DNA of 64,000 nucleotides from Desmodesmus armatus (Eukaryota > Chlorophyta > Chlorophyceae > Sphaeropleales > Scenedesmaceae): positions 69,501 through 133,500 of the forward strand of contig VIIQ02000698.1 in the NCBI GenBank assembly GCA_007449985.2, read 5' to 3'. Both the position numbers and the translations under genes were made by a program. Shown here piece by piece: positions 44,401 to 54,733 of the stretch (positions are counted from its first letter, which is position 1; each line of letters begins with the position of its first letter). The notes beneath the pieces are model-generated. The model ran no database searches, had not been told where the DNA came from, and saw only the letters and a program-made list of their open reading frames with translations.

Positions 44401-47400
44401 GCTGCTCCTGTTGCGTCGCCGATGGGGCCGACAACCACCAGCTGCAGCTTCGGATGACGGGGCATGAAGTAGGCTGCCGCCTGTGTGCAGTCATTGGACA
44501 ACCAGCAGCATACTAGAGTCAACACAACAACATCTGAACACACCTGCAATGCTGCGTTTGACCGCAAAATGTTTCCTCAATCAAGACCCTTGGACAAGTC
44601 AATCAGGCTTCTTGCTGACAACACCAAAACCACACAGCTGATATTGAAACCACAGCCCTTTTACCCCAGCACCCTGCACTGTCCTCACCTCTGCAATGAT
44701 GTCACAGCCCTTCTGGTGTGTGATGCGCCCCACAAACACCAGCATCTTGTAGTCTTCGCCCACGGCCAGACCGTAGCGCTCCTGCAGCTGCAGCTTGGCC
44801 GCCCGCTTCATGTCCGCTACTTGCTCTGCCGTGAGCCCAGGCTGTGAGGCCAGGCTGTTGCCCATGTCCAGCGCGTTGAGGATGCCAGTGATGCTGCGGG
44901 GGCGGCCGACGGCGGTCAGCTGCCAGAAGACGCTCAGCTTCTGCTTGATCTGCTTGGCGTAGCGGGGAGAGACGGCAACCACCCCGTGGCCCTGCTGCTG
45001 GTTGCGCAGCACCATCACCACGCTGCGCAGGATGTCAAATCTGCAGGCACAAGAGTAGCATCAGCACAATGTTCATTCAGTGCCGTCTGCATGTCCTGTC
45101 ATGCTTGTTCTGTAGCCGCCACACCTCAGTAGTCGACCCTGCATGCTGAAATATATCCTGGTGCGTCAAGTTTCCCGCCAAATTCTAGCAAGCAACAGTA
45201 CACCCACCTGCCGTTGTGCTCCGCGTAAGCCGCCACCTGCTCTGCGTTCAGGTTGAGGTGCTCGTAGATCTTGTTGCGGCGAGCGGCTGTGGGGATGGGG
45301 AAGGTCGCATCGTAGTGTGCGTTGTGTGCAACATACAGGACTGCGGGCCTCAGGCGCTCTGGGATGTACATGAGGCTCAGGCCACCATGGTAGTCGTGCA
45401 GCTGCATGTAGCTCAGGCGCTCCTTGATGACAACCGCTGCAACTGCCTGGTTGAACACGGCCAGCCAGGTGAGCATCTCGTCCTCATCCTGGAAGCTGTA
45501 GATCTGGCCTCGCTCCCTGTGCCTGAACACCTCAGCCTGTTGCAGGAAAACGGAACAGCAGCAGCAGCTTGGTGAGCCATGCAAGGCTGTGCATCGTAAG
45601 TTGGTAGTTGACTGCCAGAGGGCGGTGCAGATCGGTTCAGATCAACAGTCGGCTGCTGTTGTGCTGCACTTGCCCAAGAGACTACTGCCAGCTCCCAAAG
45701 CAGGCATATAAAGCTGCTACAGCACTACATGCACACCACCCCATTCCCCAGCCCCCAGCCTCACCTGCACCAGGTAGTAGGTAACGTTCTCATGCACCAC
45801 CCTGAAGACCTCCACAGGGTTGGGTGTACCAGCGGCATCCACAGTCAGCGTCAGCAGTGGGCGCTCATAGGGCGCAAGGAAGCTGGGGCGCACAACACCA
45901 TCCTGATCCGAGCTGGTCCCGCTGCATCCTGGTGCTGCTGCATAGCAGGCCTTGTACAGGGGTGCGATGATCGCCATGGGTCCGGGCCACTGCTTGATGA
46001 AGGTATCGACCACCATGCCCAGTCCACCGAACATCAGCTGGTTGTTGAAGCCGAGGTGAGGGATGGAGTACTCCAGGGCGACATGCAGGATGCGCTCGCG
46101 CACTGGCTCAAACTGCCCTGACAGCTGGGGCGTCAGCCCCTGAGATGCGCCGGACAAGGTGCCATTCAGCTGGCCGCTGTTGCTGGGGGTCAAGCCGCCG
46201 ACGAGCGCCCTGGGGGTACCGCTGATAGAACCGCTGTTGGCGGGAGACAGGGTGCCGCTGCCGTCTGAGTCGGACATCTGGAAGGCCCGGATGGTTTGCA
46301 GCCAGTGGGTGTGGTTGTCTGAGTTGGTTGGGACAAGGGCGTCTGGTGCTGCATGGCCTACTGCACCGGCTGTACCTGCCATGTCGGCGGTGCCGGCTGT
46401 GCCCGCTCCTGCTGAAGGCTTGCTGCCTGCTGTGAAGGAATAGACTGTATCCATCACGGCATGAGTGTCGCTGGTCTTGCTGTCGACGCTCTGCAGGGAG
46501 TTGGCGGTGGACAGGCCGCCGCCGCGCTTCCTGAACTGCTCGAAGCTGAACCAGGTGCGCTTGGTGTTGCGGCCGGAGTAGCCGGTGGCGCCGGGGATCA
46601 TGGGCAGGGTGAGGTGGCTTGCGCTGAAGGAGGGGTCCTGTCGGCGATCGTCCTGGAACTTGGGCGAGCCGAATCCGAACTTCATGAGGAGCAGGACTGC
46701 ACCCACGACAGGCACCAGCATGGCTACAAGGATCACGAGCAGGTCCAGTTTGGCCTTGCTCAGGTTCTGCGATGAGGAGCAAGAGGGAGGAGACAGCAGG
46801 GGGCAGCAGCGCATGGTGAGAGAGTGTGTGTAACTGATTGTGTGCTTGTGTGGTTGGCATGGGCGTAGTAGCTGAGAGCACAGCAGTCCCTGGGGTCATG
46901 TAAAGGGGGTGCATTCATGTTCCTGCTGGTTTGTGTGCTGGGGTTGATTGCAGCATCTAAGTCCAAAGACTTTCAAGCGGGGCTGAGCAGGATTTGTGCT
47001 TACATGTGTGCGGGCCTCAAAGCTTGAGGGCTCCCTAATGTTGCCGTAGTAGAAGACCTGGGGCCTGCCCTTGGGATCCAGTTCAAACATGGCAGTGCCG
47101 GTCTTGCCAACCTCCATCTTGTCCTGCAGGCACAAACAGCAAGTAGGCAGCAACAGGCGCAGTCAGAGCATGCAGCAGTGAGAGCACTGCTCTTTACGTG
47201 ATGCAGAAGGGCGGGAAAGCATGCCTAACCCAAACAGCTGGAATGCTCTGCACTGCAGGAGCGGTTGCATGATCTAGCACCTGCTGCTGCTCAAGCTTGT
47301 GCCGGCGCGCTATCGTCCACAGCTGTTGCTGCTGTGTGAAAGCACTCACACCATGTGCTGAACACTCCAGGAGCCAAGTAAAGCTGCTGCTAGGCCCTAG

Positions 47401-50400
47401 GGCACATAAACTGTCTGCTGCAGCCTTACCTGCTTGTCATATATGTTGCGCAGGCGGGAGCTGTGGAAGCGCCTCGGCAGGCCTGGTATGGTGATGACTG
47501 TGTTGTTGGTGACTGTGGTGGGCCCGACCTCTCCAACGTTGGTCATCACGAGGACGAAGGGGCCGCGGGAGAAGACGTAGACATTGTCATCGACATACAA
47601 GTCCTCAACCTTGGGGTACCTCCACACCTGTAGGTGCACACAGCAAAGGGCAAAGACAGCACAACCCACCGTTCTTCAGCCGGCCAGATCGTACAGTGTA
47701 TAACAGTGGCACTGCTGCGCTCACTGGGGTGTTTCAGGCGTCCTGGCAATGCCGCAAGGTGGCTGACAGAGCAATGCAGCTGAGAGCCCTGGCAAGATTA
47801 TGCCTGGCTGGCCAGGGCCAAAACATACAGGGATGTTTACAGTACAGTACAGTACAGTACGTGCATGTGTGCTTACCTTGCCCGCCTTCCTGTAGGCCAC
47901 TGAGATGCGCAGGAAGAGCCACAGGGGGTGCTCCTTGCTGTAGCCGCTGTGCCACAGGGGCTCACGGTCCATGGTGTAGCCCTGCTCTGTGCCGTAGTAG
48001 ATGTAGGGGATGCCCTCGGCAAACAGGATGTAGGCCAGGGCATTCCTGCAAGCACACAGCAGGGCACAGCACAGCACAGCCTGGCGTCAGGAGACGTTTT
48101 TCCATCACACAGAGCCTGCACCAAACGCAGCAGGAACAGATGTCCTGCATAAGGTAGCAAGCTGGACTTTTAGGCATGCAGGATGCCGTGCTGATCGCAC
48201 CCCTCCACCCTGCTCGCACCTGTATCTGCTCATGTCATCGTTGCCCTCTGCCAGCCAGCGTGGGATATCGTGGCTGTCTGTGATGCTGCCCATCACATGA
48301 ACCTTGTCACCAAGGGCCTCCAGCCAGTAATTACGCTCCTCAGCAAACGTGCGCATGCTGTCCAGACCATCCACCTGGGACTTGGGCGCCTGCAGTCAGT
48401 GCACAGTGGCGGCTTGTTCGCACCCCAAAAGAAGAGAAGGGAGAATGAAATAGCTGCAAGCAGAGTATGACTCTCCTCTGCCTTGCAGTCTCATGTAGAT
48501 GCCGCGGCAGCTTGTCGCCTGTAGCTCTCATGCAGCATGCAAGCGTTCCATACACCTTTATAACTAACAGTCTGCAGTGTGTGATGGAGATTCTCCTGCA
48601 ACAGGGCGCTGAAGACCAAACCAATACCAAGCAGAGACGCCATGCAGCCCGGAAAGCAAAGCAGAATCGCCTTGTCACTTACCCTGAGTGCCCTGCGCAT
48701 GGTGCTGACCATGGGGTAGTTGAAGGCACTGCCAATGGCCCCATCCTTCACCCAGTGGGCAATGTAGTCTGTGGCCCAGCGGAAGGGGTCCCCCATGAGC
48801 ATCTCACCCACAGTGAACACGCTCACATTCTGGTTGATGGTCTTGATGGCAGCCTGAGCAGCCAGGCAGCAATGGCGGTGGCAGCAAAAGCAACAGAGTA
48901 TGAGCCAACAAGTGTTACCGGATCGCTGCTACCAAGCAACTGTAGTCTCCCTAGCTGTGCGCAAAGGGAATCTCAAGTGCATGCATGAATGCTGCTGTGC
49001 TGACTGAGCAGCTGCATTCTAGGCTGCAGTGCTTGAAAGCATCCCAACCCCTCATCATTCCTGTTGTGTTCGTACCTCCAGAGAGTTGTGGCAGGCATCA
49101 AAACGGATGCCGTCAGGCTTGAACTCCCGCTCAGTCCACTTCATCCACTCCACCAGCCTGTTCACCACGCTGGGATCTGAGTGGTTCAGGTCTGGTAGGC
49201 CTGACAGCTTGCACTGCTCGTAGGACTGCATGTTGCCGTAAGGCCCCTCGGATGTGATGAGGCAATGCACGCCGTCACAGCCTGCGGCACCAACAAGCAT
49301 TGCATACGCATGAGTGACCTTGGCGCTGTACTTTGAAGCGACATGCTGATGGAAAGGCTTTGAATTACTTGATGGGGAACAGGCGTGCTGGAGCTGTCTG
49401 TTGCAGGACATACAAGTTGACATACCTCCTCAGTTTCTGGCTGCAGGAGATTGAACGCTGACAGCATTGCCAAGAACAGGTGCTGGCAGAGAACAATATA
49501 CAGCACCAGTGAGCTGCGCAGGCGACAGGAATCCAGTAAAGAAGGCATGCTCACCGTCGCAGTTGTGGAAGTCTGTTGTCTCATTGAAAGGGTAGTAGCT
49601 GCTGAAGTCTCCATAGCCAACGTGGTTGACGACTTGGTCAAACATGACAAAGATGTCTGCAACAGCATGGTGCACAGCACACCTCTCAGCACACAAATGC
49701 TGACATGCACTGTACACATCATTGGCTTACGCACACAATTCTTCACCGCGCTGTGCTGTGCTGTGCTGTGCTGTTCCAACTGCTGCCAGGTACAGCCACT
49801 GGGCCAGCGCCAAGCATTATTGCTGCCAAAGCTGCATGCATGCATGATCTCGACATCCTTTGCTGATATATGCATGCATAATCATGACATATCTTCACTG
49901 CTGCTTACCATTTGACTGGTATGCCTTCATAAGGTCAAGCAGGTCTTCCTTGGAGCCAAATGCTGGGTTGGTCTTGTAGAAGTCAGACGGCCAGTAACCT
50001 GCATACATGCACCAGCCATGTGTAGCAGTCGCACAACACAGCTCAATCCCCCGTCGAACGTACGCATCATTCGCTGCCTTCCCAGCTGCTGGGGCTGTAC
50101 CCACTACTGCAAAGGTGCTGGCGCTGCGACGCGTCATGAACCCCCCTAACCACACACAGATGACTGCAGGTGCCTCAAACCAGTCTGTCAGGCTGCAGTG
50201 CCAGCTGCTGCTCACCGTGATAACCTGCAGAGTCCATGCTATCTGGTCCCTGCTGCGTGTATGGGCTCATCCAGATGGCATCAAAGCCCATTTGCTGGAT
50301 GTAGCCCATCATCTTTGTAGTGCCTGCCCATGTGCCACCGCAGTACTGATTCGTGTCCTCGCACTTCCGCTGCAGGCACTGCTCTGAGGCAAAGCGGTCC

Positions 50401-50791
50401 GTAAGCTGCAAGGAATGGGTGACGTTGGCAGACAGCACACCAGTCAGCAGCAGCAGCAGTGGAAGGTGATTATGGAAGCCATGCCCAGGTACTGCTGTAC
50501 TGACTTTAGCTGGACGGGCTGGTGCTTACGGGCGCACATGGCACTTACAAGTTGGTAAACAGTGCGCTCTTTCCATTCTTCCTCCGTCTTTGCCTGTGCT
50601 GGCGTGGAGAAGCTGCACAGCAGCAAGCCGATGATTGCCAATATCACCGGTGCCCCAGCTGAGCTGCGGCCTGCCCGCTGAGCATCGCGCATTGTGCTGC
50701 AGCTAGCTCCAGATTGTCTGACACCCTCTGGAAGCCAGCTGCTGCCCTGAGTGGTAACCGAACCCTCCTGCTGAATGAAATTGGGCCTCAA
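41500..50791 (-). CDS. Alpha-1,3-glucan synthase-like protein: GH13 amylase, TM, GT5 synthase, multi-pass membrane domain
   Basis: Seventeen exons: 50549-50791, 50216-50405, 49909-49998, 49555-49656, 49076-49281, 48683-48853, 48220-48389, 47877-48045, 47430-47627, 47004-47123, 45765-46766, 45208-45536, 44689-45040, 44269-44480, 43921-44013, 43551-43728, 41500-43286. All phases agree, giving about 1870 residues. A signal peptide (PVILAIIGLLLCSFSTPAQA) follows an N-terminal extension; the second Met (50692) may be the true start. GH13: VYQLLTDRFA, YCGGTWAG, FDQVVNH, GIRFDACH (nucleophile Asp), FTVGEML (acid Glu), TDSHDIPR. A membrane helix (DLLVILVAMLVPVVGAVLLL) follows. GT5: MFGGLGMVVDTF, VAHNAHYDATFP, VFVGRITHQKGCDII, RFEPCGLVDIEFGWNGG, NTGGLGKMPG. 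The end has about a dozen hydrophobic segments. By analogy with fungal Ags1/Mok1, it would polymerise alpha-glucan inside and export it. One base appears missing near 42535-42539. Confidence 0.82.
42532..42542 (-). other. Apparent one-base frameshift in the last glucan synthase exon
   Basis: Upstream the frame reads LIAFYALSSVIS and would end shortly in an unrelated tail. One base over, VWFFLAAYLRPVIYI continues as typical membrane sequence to the natural stop. The junction is TCTCCCGGTGTGG on the coding strand, where one more C would restore the frame. The exon length of 1787 is one short of a multiple of three. Assembly error and genuine mutation are both possible. Confidence 0.7.
44022..44056 (+). 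repeat. (ACAGC)n microsatellite in a glucan synthase intron
   Basis: About seven uninterrupted CACAG units. It belongs to a set of pentamer repeats within this gene's introns. Confidence 0.9.
44137..44157 (+). repeat. (ACAGA)n microsatellite
   Basis: About four units of ACAGA in the same intron as the (ACAGC)n tract. Confidence 0.85.
47839..47860 (+). repeat. (ACAGT)n microsatellite
   Basis: Four full ACAGT units plus AC, in the intron after the exon at 47877-48045 (plus-strand view). Confidence 0.9.
49750..49775 (+). repeat. (GCTGT)n microsatellite
   Basis: Five GCTGT units, the complement of ACAGC, in an intron within the amylase-coding part. Confidence 0.9.
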
Positions 50792-51879
50792 CTCTCTGCT
50801 GTCCTGATGCTTTGAAAAACCTTGTAGTATATGTCGATGGTATGTTAATGCGTGCTGTCTACGCCACTGTGGTGATGAATCTGTGATGGAAGCGAATGAA
50901 ATTGACGCGGCCCAACAGGAGTAGATGGCGGGAAAAGGCCCCCTTCAACGGCCTTAAACGAAAGATGATTCCCCTACACGTCGGGTGGTGTGAGCCTCTC
51001 TCATGCCTGAGTGGTGGAATCTGGGCTAATCAGACTGAAACCCAGGCGGTATGCGTACTGTTGCATCTAACATGGCCAAATGAGGCTGCACAACTACTCA
51101 GCAACACTAAAATCGTAGTATTGATGCAGTAAACGGCCTATGGCTTGTTCTTGTGTGGGTCGTCGTGTAGTGAGCGGGAGTGCCAAATTGGAACGCCCAC
51201 GCTCGTCCTTAATTCAACGTCAATGCCGGGGATGAAAGAAACGTGGATTTACTTGCGATTTAGTCAAAGCATACATCAGCGGATGCTGACTTGGCGACCT
51301 TGACTTCCAACAAGCTGCAGCCCCCATCTTACCAGCATAGCCATAGAGCAGGGGATGTGCATGCTAAAGGTCGCGACTCACACATTGAAGCAATACAAAA
51401 CAGAGAAAACCAGCTTGATATACGATTGTGGCTGCTGCTGACAGTAGTATCACTGTCAATCAAGCCAGCAAGTCAGCCTTGAGGCATATGCCATACGTCC
51501 CTTGCAAATATATGGCAAGATCCTGTACAGATCTGCCAGGCCCATTCAAGGGGCCAAAGATGACGCTTACTAAAACAACCAGCACTGCATCCATCAAACA
51601 CCCCACAATACCACAGCAACGAAAAAGCATTCATGCAACAAAGCATAGCATGCCACGACAGCAGCACACTCACTATCTCTGCACGCAGCACACTCTGCAC
51701 CACATATGCAGAGCAACAACTGCACCGCTGGCTGCACCCTGCAACCCTGCTGCACTTCTTAAGTGTGGAATACTACCATGCTGTCAACACCGCCTGAATC
51801 AAGCTGCCCCGTACCAATCCACCAAGCTGCGCAAGCTCAAGCTGCTACCAAAGCAACAGCTGTAGTGGTGCAGCAGATA
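50792..51879. other. Spacer upstream of the glucan synthase gene
   Basis: No gene recognised. It should hold the glucan synthase promoter and the 3' UTR of the CBS-domain gene. The composition is more AT-rich than the flanking exons. Confidence 0.45.
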
Positions 51880-53924
51880 CTACAACAGGGGGTTCTTGCT
51901 TGCGTAGATGCCGCGCAGGATGTCATGCCTTGTCACAATGCCCACCACACTGCCGTCTGCCTCCACAACAGGCAGCAAGTTGACCTGCAGGCACGAGGAA
52001 AGTCAGGCAGCTGTTGGCGCAAGATACACAAACAGCACTGCCGTTGCCTTTGCATTTGCCTATCAGCAGTGTCGTTGAATACTGCAGCACATTCTTGCCG
52101 GAAAAGCTGTAAGCCTGAATGAGATTGTATTGATTTTGACGTATGCTGGCCCAGCATGTTCTGATGCCTGCTTCCCCCACAACCAAACAGCGCTGGCTGT
52201 GGTGCTGCCAGCATGCCCCCGTTAACTCAGCTGGTTTGCATGCTGCTAGCGCTGTTGCTGCTGCCTTACGTCATTGTGCAGCATGACTTGAGCCGCATCA
52301 GACATCAGCGCGCTTGGCTTTGTGGTGACAAGCTTCTCCTTCCCCACCATGGCTTCCCCCACCTGAACAACAAGCAGCAGCCAACGTCACAGCAGCAACA
52401 AAAGCAAATCATTTCGCTTTGAAGCTGGCTACCACAGGCACACGCAAACTCACCACAGAGGCATCATCAAGCAAGGTGCAAATCAAGCCGACAAGTCCTG
52501 CAGCTCTGTCCGGTGCGCCTGACCAGGCACTCAGCCTGATGCCTGCCGCTGCTGGTGAAAAAGCCAAGCTCTCCCTCAACCCCTGCTGCGGCTGCACCCT
52601 GAACACAGCTGCCTTGACCTTCAATCAGGGTTTAGGTCGTGCCCCACTTACTGTGCGTGCCAGGATCTTGTGTGTCTCCTCCTCAAAGGCCTTGGTGTCC
52701 CGCAGGAACAGGTACGCATCCAGGGCTGTGTGACAGCACAATAGCAACCATCAGCCAGTCAGCGTGGCAGACAGGCCTGCTTGATGCATATGATACGACT
52801 GCGCATTTGCCATGCACACAGGCAAGAACAGCTGCGTAGGCCGGCTGGATCTTGCTGGTTGCCTGTACTTGGAAACATACTCCCTTGGCTCCTGCCAGGT
52901 AATGCGCTACAAGACAGCTGCCAACATACGTCCTCACCTCCAATGTACACAGGCGGTACAATGAAATGCTCCTCAGGACTCCCAGCACCCTGCACAGCAA
53001 GGACACAAGGTATCACTGCCACATGTCCATGGCTGGCAGCATTCCTATAATCACAGCATGCCGTGTCTGTGCAACAACTGCCACAGACAAAGACAACCAT
53101 AAGATCATAGTCCCACCTTCCAGATCACATCAGCTTCTGTCAGCACACCGATGATTTGCCCCGACTTGTTGACCACGGGCGCACCAGCGATGTCTGCATC
53201 TAGCATGGTGTGCACAGCATCCCTGCAGAGTCACAGCAGAAGCAACGCAAAGACCACAACATGTTACTGCATGTTGCTTCCTCAGCTGCTGCTGCAAACC
53301 CTGGTGCGAAATTATGACTTGAGCACAAGCTTCGCCTGGCTTTGCTGCCGTGGCCTCTGCTGTCAGCGATGCCACTGCTGAGAGACCAACGGGGGGCATG
53401 TCCCAGAGGAGGCGGATGGCAAATATGCCCCAGCAGTGTCCCTGCTTACTTGATGGACATGTCCTCTTGCAGCAGCACAGGCTTTGGGTTCATTATCTCC
53501 TCCACTAGAACACCCTGCTGTGCCACTGAAGCCCCTGCAGCATGAAGCAGCGCATCAGGCATGCATGTATGTATACACCAACATCGTTTGGAACCATCCA
53601 AGGGTAGGGCTGTGTAAGTTATTGATGCTGCTATCCATGCATGTTGGTTATGTTCATAGCAAGCCTATCAGCTTCGGCAGGCATTGATGCTGACACACTC
53701 CCACCACAACAGCAGAGTCCTTCACCTTGAGCTGCTGCGCGTATGAGCATCCGACACTGCCTAACATCATGAACGACGGGTGCAACATATCTCTGTCCGC
53801 ACGGCTGAGGCTGTCTCGTCAAGTGGTGGACGGGCGATATCCTCAAACCAAAGCCGATCAATGGTGTCGAGCAGGATCTGCTGGGCTGCAAAACCTGACA
53901 GCTGACGCTACTCAGGGAAGCCAT
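51880..53924 (-). CDS. CBS-domain-pair protein, probably chloroplast-targeted (CBSX-like)
   Basis: Seven exons: 53726-53924, 53450-53534, 53117-53222, 52938-52989, 52652-52725, 52270-52362, 51880-51984. All junctions are GT-AG with consistent phases, giving 237 residues. Residues 1-66 (MASLSSVSCQVLQPSRSCS onward, ending RMLIRAAAQ) are rich in Ser, Arg and Ala, like a chloroplast transit peptide. CBS 1 runs from VLVEEIMNPKPVLLQEDMS to DAVHTMLDADIAGAPVV and IIGVLTEADVIWK. CBS 2 runs from VGEAMVGKEKLVTTKPSALM to VMLHND, VNLLPVVEADG and VVGIVTRHDILRGIY. A short linker (GAGSPEEHFIVPPVYIGG) separates them. Length and layout match plant CBSX1/CBSX2, which bind adenosine nucleotides and modulate thioredoxins. 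That role is carried over from the family and not shown here. The terminal DILRGIYASKNPLL is normal for the fold. Confidence 0.82.
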
Positions 53925-54733
53925 GCTTCCACTACGATAAGAGGACGAAGGCGGAACGACAACGGTCTCCAAAGTCCGAGTGCACAGCTGGAGTGATCTA
54001 GCAGGTCCTGTTGTTGTTGAAGACGGTGGAATGGACGTATCCTTGCAAAGTTGTACCCAGTCTGGATGTTGAGCAATGGATGTCAAATATCTTTGTGTTG
54101 TGACGTGGCAGTCAGGTTTTAGGTCTGTGACATGGTTGTTGCACATGTCAAGGACGATCAGCCAGGCCTCACTTGGTTACAGAGGGAGCTCCGGTATAAA
54201 TGACCACCACAGGACACTGCAACCGACTTGCGCACTGCCCTACATCTTGTGTTTGCCATTGCCAAACACACCAACACACCACTGGGACTGTGCAGACCCG
54301 TCTTTAGTGATGATATGCTGCAACTGCTGCAAATGCCCACCAAAGCCACAGCCCATCTCATGATATTGATGTTGATCTGATCTGTGATGCACCACTGATG
54401 AAGCACACCCAAAGAGCCCAGCAGCAGACAACTACAACCCAGCCCACCAGCAAAGAATCCTGCATATGTGCTCTTGCAGCACAGTCGGCGACAGAGCCAC
54501 CAGTTGCAACCCATTACTGTGACAGCAGTTGAGCTCATCAGGCGTGGTGGCGGTTATTACCACCACCATTCACCGTCACTCATCGGCAGCTCATAAGGCA
54601 GCCGCTGCTTGCATGCGGCTGTGTGTTTCGTGACGACACACCCTCACTGCCAACACTCAACTCCTGCCCTGATCCATCCAAGCTAAACACACACACCCAT
54701 CCTCACCACCATCCCAGCCAGTACACGTGTCCA
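53925..54733. other. Spacer upstream of the CBS-domain gene
   Basis: No gene recognised. It lies between the CBS-domain gene start and the stop codon of the OSCA-like gene. A TTACCACCACCATTCACC-type stretch near 54557 is the only notable simple sequence. Confidence 0.45.

Noticed and set aside
47004..47430. Splitting the glucan synthase model into a separate amylase gene and synthase gene
   Set aside because: The exons at 47430-47627, 47004-47123 and 45765-46766 join in phase with good GT-AG sites. No start codon with a signal or terminal stop fits between them. The split remains a formal alternative until transcripts are seen.
41500..50791. Fungal contamination as the source of the glucan synthase
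   Set aside because: It lies on one contig between algal-type genes, with the same intron density and CAG-rich composition, and with neighbours carrying plastid-type targeting.
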